DNA from: Caballeronia sordidicola
GTDB lineage: Bacteria; Pseudomonadota; Gammaproteobacteria; Burkholderiales; Burkholderiaceae
Reading direction: 5' to 3'
DNA: 64,000 nucleotides
NCBI RefSeq assembly: GCF_001544455.2
Contig: NZ_FCOC02000028.1
Location: 1 to 64,000, forward strand
In this document: in pieces, positions 61,778 through 64,000 of the stretch
Layout: each line of letters begins with the position of its first letter
Numbering within the stretch: the stretch's first letter is position 1
Notes under the pieces: model-generated
The model's database searches: none
Told to the model about the DNA's origin: nothing
Seen by the model: the letters and a program-made list of their open reading frames with translations, nothing else
Translations under genes and position numbers: made by a program

Positions 61778-62722
61778 ATGAACAACACGATCATCATTTC
61801 CCATCCCGCCTGTCTTGAACATCGTCCCGGCCCGCATCATCCGGAGTCTCCGGAACGATTGAAAACCGTATTGCATGCACTGCGCTCGCCCGAGTTTGCA
61901 GCGCTTGAGTGGCTTGATGCGCCACTCGGCACGGTGGAACACGTGCAACTGATCCACGATCCGGCATTTGTCGATGAAATCGCGGAGATGGCGCCGAGCC
62001 ACGGCTACGTACCGCTGGATGGCGGCGACACAATCATGTCGCCGGGATCGTGGGAAGCCGTCATGCGCTGCGTCGGCGCGGCGTGCGCCGGTGTCGATGC
62101 CGTGATGAACGGGCATGCCCGCAATGCGTTCTGCGCGACACGTCCGTGCGGCCACCACGCCGAACCATCGAGGGCGATGGGTTTCTGCATTTTCAACCAG
62201 GCCGCCATCGCCGCAGCGTACGCGCTGGACACGTATCAACTCCAACGCGTTGCGGTCGTCGATTTCGACGTTCATCATGGCAACGGCACACAGGCCGCAT
62301 TTTTCAACCGCCCTGAACTGTTCTATGCGTCGAGCCACCAGTCGCCCTTGTACCCCGGTACGGGCGCGGCGTCGGAAACAGGCGTGGATCACAACATTGT
62401 CAATGTCCCGCTGCCGCGCGGCTGCGATTCCGGGCTTTTCCGGGCGCGCATCAAATCCGGGATGCTGCCCGCAATACGCGATTTCGATCCTCAGCTCATC
62501 ATTATTTCGGCGGGCTTCGACGCGCATCGGCTCGATCCGCTTGCGGGCCTGAATCTCGAGGACAGCGATTTTCAGTGGATCACCACTGAACTCGTGCGCA
62601 TTGCCGATACCGCGTGCGAAGGCCGCATCGTCTCGATCCTGGAAGGCGGTTATAGCCTCGAAGCGCTGGCCGCGGGCACGACCGTGCACGTGCGCGCATT
62701 GATGAACAGTGCGGCCGGCTGA
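61778..62722 (+). CDS. Histone-deacetylase-like amidohydrolase
   Basis: A 314-residue arginase/deacetylase-fold enzyme of the bacterial HDAC class. His-His at 126-127 in RPCGHHAE, zinc ligands Asp164 and His166 in DFDVHHGNG, and the third Asp in SAGFDAH are all present, as is EGGYSLEAL. Relatives deacetylate acylpolyamines, acetoin-linked substrates or proteins. It converges with the SLATT gene with a 4-base gap. Confidence 0.92.
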   Translation: MNNTIIISHPACLEHRPGPHHPESPERLKTVLHALRSPEFAALEWLDAPLGTVEHVQLIHDPAFVDEIAEMAPSHGYVPLDGGDTIMSPGSWEAVMRCVGAACAGVDAVMNGHARNAFCATRPCGHHAEPSRAMGFCIFNQAAIAAAYALDTYQLQRVAVVDFDVHHGNGTQAAFFNRPELFYASSHQSPLYPGTGAASETGVDHNIVNVPLPRGCDSGLFRARIKSGMLPAIRDFDPQLIIISAGFDAHRLDPLAGLNLEDSDFQWITTELVRIADTACEGRIVSILEGGYSLEALAAGTTVHVRALMNSAAG

Positions 62723-62726
62723 CCGT

Positions 62727-63242
62727 TCACCTCGAGCTTCCGCGATTGTCTTCCGACAAGTCACGCTGGGTCTTCATGAACACGGCCGTGGGCACGTTCG
62801 GGACCTCTTGCGCCAAGCGGTCGAGCTCTTCCCTGATCTCGATGAAGTCGTGAGCCACACGTGTGTCCGGTGCTCGCGCGTAGATTGCCTCGAGCCTTCG
62901 CCTGATGGCGCCATAACGCGCGCCTGCCGCACGATGCTGCTCGGCCCGTTCCGCGTACCGCAGGAAGGTCTGGAGCGACGCCATTACCGACGCAAGCACG
63001 CTGACCAATCCGATCACGATTCTTACCCAGGGCGAGACGCCCGTGGCGATCATCGAGAGGAAGGCGGTAGTTCCGATCAGCGACGTGATCGCGATGACCG
63101 ACACACCGAGCCCGCGGCTGCGTTTTCCCAGAAGGTTGGCCATGTCGTAGTGGCTCATCTGCGACTCGCGGGCGCGCCTGATCCACTTCAACAAGAGAGA
63201 GTCGGTGTCGATGGCCGGTTCGTAATCGCCCAGTGTTGTCAT
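62727..63242 (-). CDS. Standalone SLATT-domain two-helix membrane protein
   Basis: A 171-residue protein matching the SLATT family: cytoplasmic N-terminal helix (DSLLLKWIRRARESQMSHYDMAN), two close membrane helices (about 50-69 and 75-95, VSVIAITSLIGTTAFLSMI and IVIGLVSVLASVMASLQTF), and a long basic cytoplasmic helix (FLRYAERAEQHRAAGARYGAIRRRLEAI). SLATT proteins are thought to be pore-forming effectors in nucleotide-signalling defence systems. ATG 63242 has AAGGA about 10 bases upstream; a longer frame from 63284 lacks support. No nucleotidyltransferase or SLOG partner is visible next to it. Confidence 0.8.
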   Translation of the reverse strand: MTTLGDYEPAIDTDSLLLKWIRRARESQMSHYDMANLLGKRSRGLGVSVIAITSLIGTTAFLSMIATGVSPWVRIVIGLVSVLASVMASLQTFLRYAERAEQHRAAGARYGAIRRRLEAIYARAPDTRVAHDFIEIREELDRLAQEVPNVPTAVFMKTQRDLSEDNRGSSR

Positions 63243-63467
63243 GGTGTTCGGCTTCCTTGGTGGTTTGCGAGCAGGACACGGCATTATCCGCGATGACGTC
63301 AGACGGTCGCGAAAGACACGTTCTCTTCAATGAGACTTCCTGCTCATTCGCCACTCCCAAGGACTCTCGAAACGGCTGCTCACCTTGCATGACGTGTCTC
63401 ATCCGTCGACGTGGGAAACCACCAGGATTTGACGGCTGCAAGATTGGCGGGCAGCCTTCGTTCAGCG

Positions 63468-64000
63468 TTACTGGGATGCGCCAGTTGCGAGTTCGAATAT
63501 ATGGCGCTGCACCACGCTCCGCACGTCGTCAGTAAGCGCTCCGAACTCTGCGCCGACCTTCATGCCACCCTTCAGCGGCGCAACGTTGCGCGCAATGCAG
63601 TTCAGCATGAGTGCATGATTGCGCCGATCCACCTTCAGGCGTAGCGCGAGCTTGAAATGCTCGCCGCGTTCAAGCGTGGTATCGGGAAGAAAGAAGCCGA
63701 TGCCGTTTGCGCCGATGTTCAGGACTTCGGCATCGAATCCAGTCGCGACAACGTCGTTGCGGATCAGGCGCGCTGACATGTGCGTCTGTAGCCGCAGGTG
63801 TTGCCGGATCGTGCGCTTCCTGACCTCGGCCGGATAATCGAGGCTGATTACGCCGGGAAACAATGTGTCGCGTCCGGCCACCCGGGTGTGGAAGGAATAA
63901 ACCTCTCGCCCGCAAATGACTTTTGCTTCCAGTTCCGCTCCCGGTTGCAGCATTGCGGCGGAATCCGGGGCGATTACAAGAAGAGCGCGGTCCTTTACTG
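63468..64000 (-). CDS. PilZ-domain (YcgR-like) protein, 5' end outside the window
   Basis: The frame stays open to the window edge, so at least 177 residues are visible and the true start is beyond 64000. An N-terminal YcgR-type domain is followed by PilZ. The first c-di-GMP motif is intact (RQHLR), but the usual DxSxxG reads NIGANG, with Asp changed to Asn and Ser to Gly, which may weaken ligand binding. YcgR-like proteins link c-di-GMP to motility or other outputs. Confidence 0.82.
   Translation of the reverse strand, partial: VKDRALLVIAPDSAAMLQPGAELEAKVICGREVYSFHTRVAGRDTLFPGVISLDYPAEVRKRTIRQHLRLQTHMSARLIRNDVVATGFDAEVLNIGANGIGFFLPDTTLERGEHFKLALRLKVDRRNHALMLNCIARNVAPLKGGMKVGAEFGALTDDVRSVVQRHIFELATGASQ

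Noticed and set aside
1..64000. tRNA genes, insertion sequences, integrase/attachment sites, CRISPR arrays
   Set aside because: I looked for transposase-like proteins, terminal repeats, regularly spaced repeats and tRNA-like folds and saw none that I could support.

Overview
The window is a high-GC bacterial chromosome segment with compact, often overlapping genes. Gene content suggests a Burkholderiaceae member of the Paraburkholderia/Caballeronia type: a bcsD-bcsP-bcsQ-bcsA-bcsB-bcsZ-bcsC cellulose operon, a split C-P lyase cluster carrying a DUF1045 gene, uronate dehydrogenase, and an ECF42 sigma factor with DGPF proteins. The taxonomic call is an inference from gene content. I saw no tRNA, rRNA, insertion sequence, prophage or CRISPR array.

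Layout. 1-1965: tail of a YceI-family gene with a strong terminator, then an NmrA-type and an atypical SDR oxidoreductase. 2013-15133 (minus): a seven-gene cellulose operon whose last six genes (bcsP to bcsC) are joined by 1 to 7 base overlaps or gaps, except a 19-base gap before bcsB. Its bcsP carries a BcsR-like head, its bcsC has a roughly 300-residue Q/P/Y-rich linker, and a long AT-rich leader with inverted repeats precedes it. 15559-18829: a YqaA membrane protein, then a two-YciI/one-VOC/ECF42 sigma module. 18837-23040 (minus): a D-threonate-type catabolic operon (KdgT-like permease, DUF1537 kinase, PdxA2, DeoR regulator) with three similar operator-like sites at its promoter. 23251-30024: lhr helicase, an AraC regulator and an unrecognised membrane protein.

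30241-36903 (plus): a beta-glucoside operon (GH1 glycosidase, four-gene sugar ABC transporter, LacI regulator) behind a 16-base perfect palindrome. 36910-43576: a uronate/aldarate locus, with a FadR-type regulator divergent from uronate dehydrogenase, a polar-amino-acid-type ABC transporter, and garL-garR on the other strand. A GTCATATGAC-type site lies before udh and, with one mismatch, before garL. 43715-47014 (minus): bluB and a membrane GGDEF-EAL protein. 47414-58287: a complete phosphonate system, phnCDE (plus), phnF-DUF1045-phnN (minus) and phnGHIJKLM (plus), with a shared TCTAGACGAC element before phnC and phnG. 58445-64000: an aldo/keto reductase, a VpsR-like sigma-54 activator, two small unknown proteins, a histone-deacetylase-like amidohydrolase, a standalone SLATT membrane protein and a PilZ protein cut by the window edge.

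Themes. Cyclic-di-GMP signalling recurs (PilZ of BcsA, the GGDEF-EAL protein, the VpsR-like activator, the terminal PilZ protein), which fits control of cellulose output. The rest is mostly catabolism of plant- or soil-derived sugars, sugar acids and phosphonates, each unit with its own local repressor.
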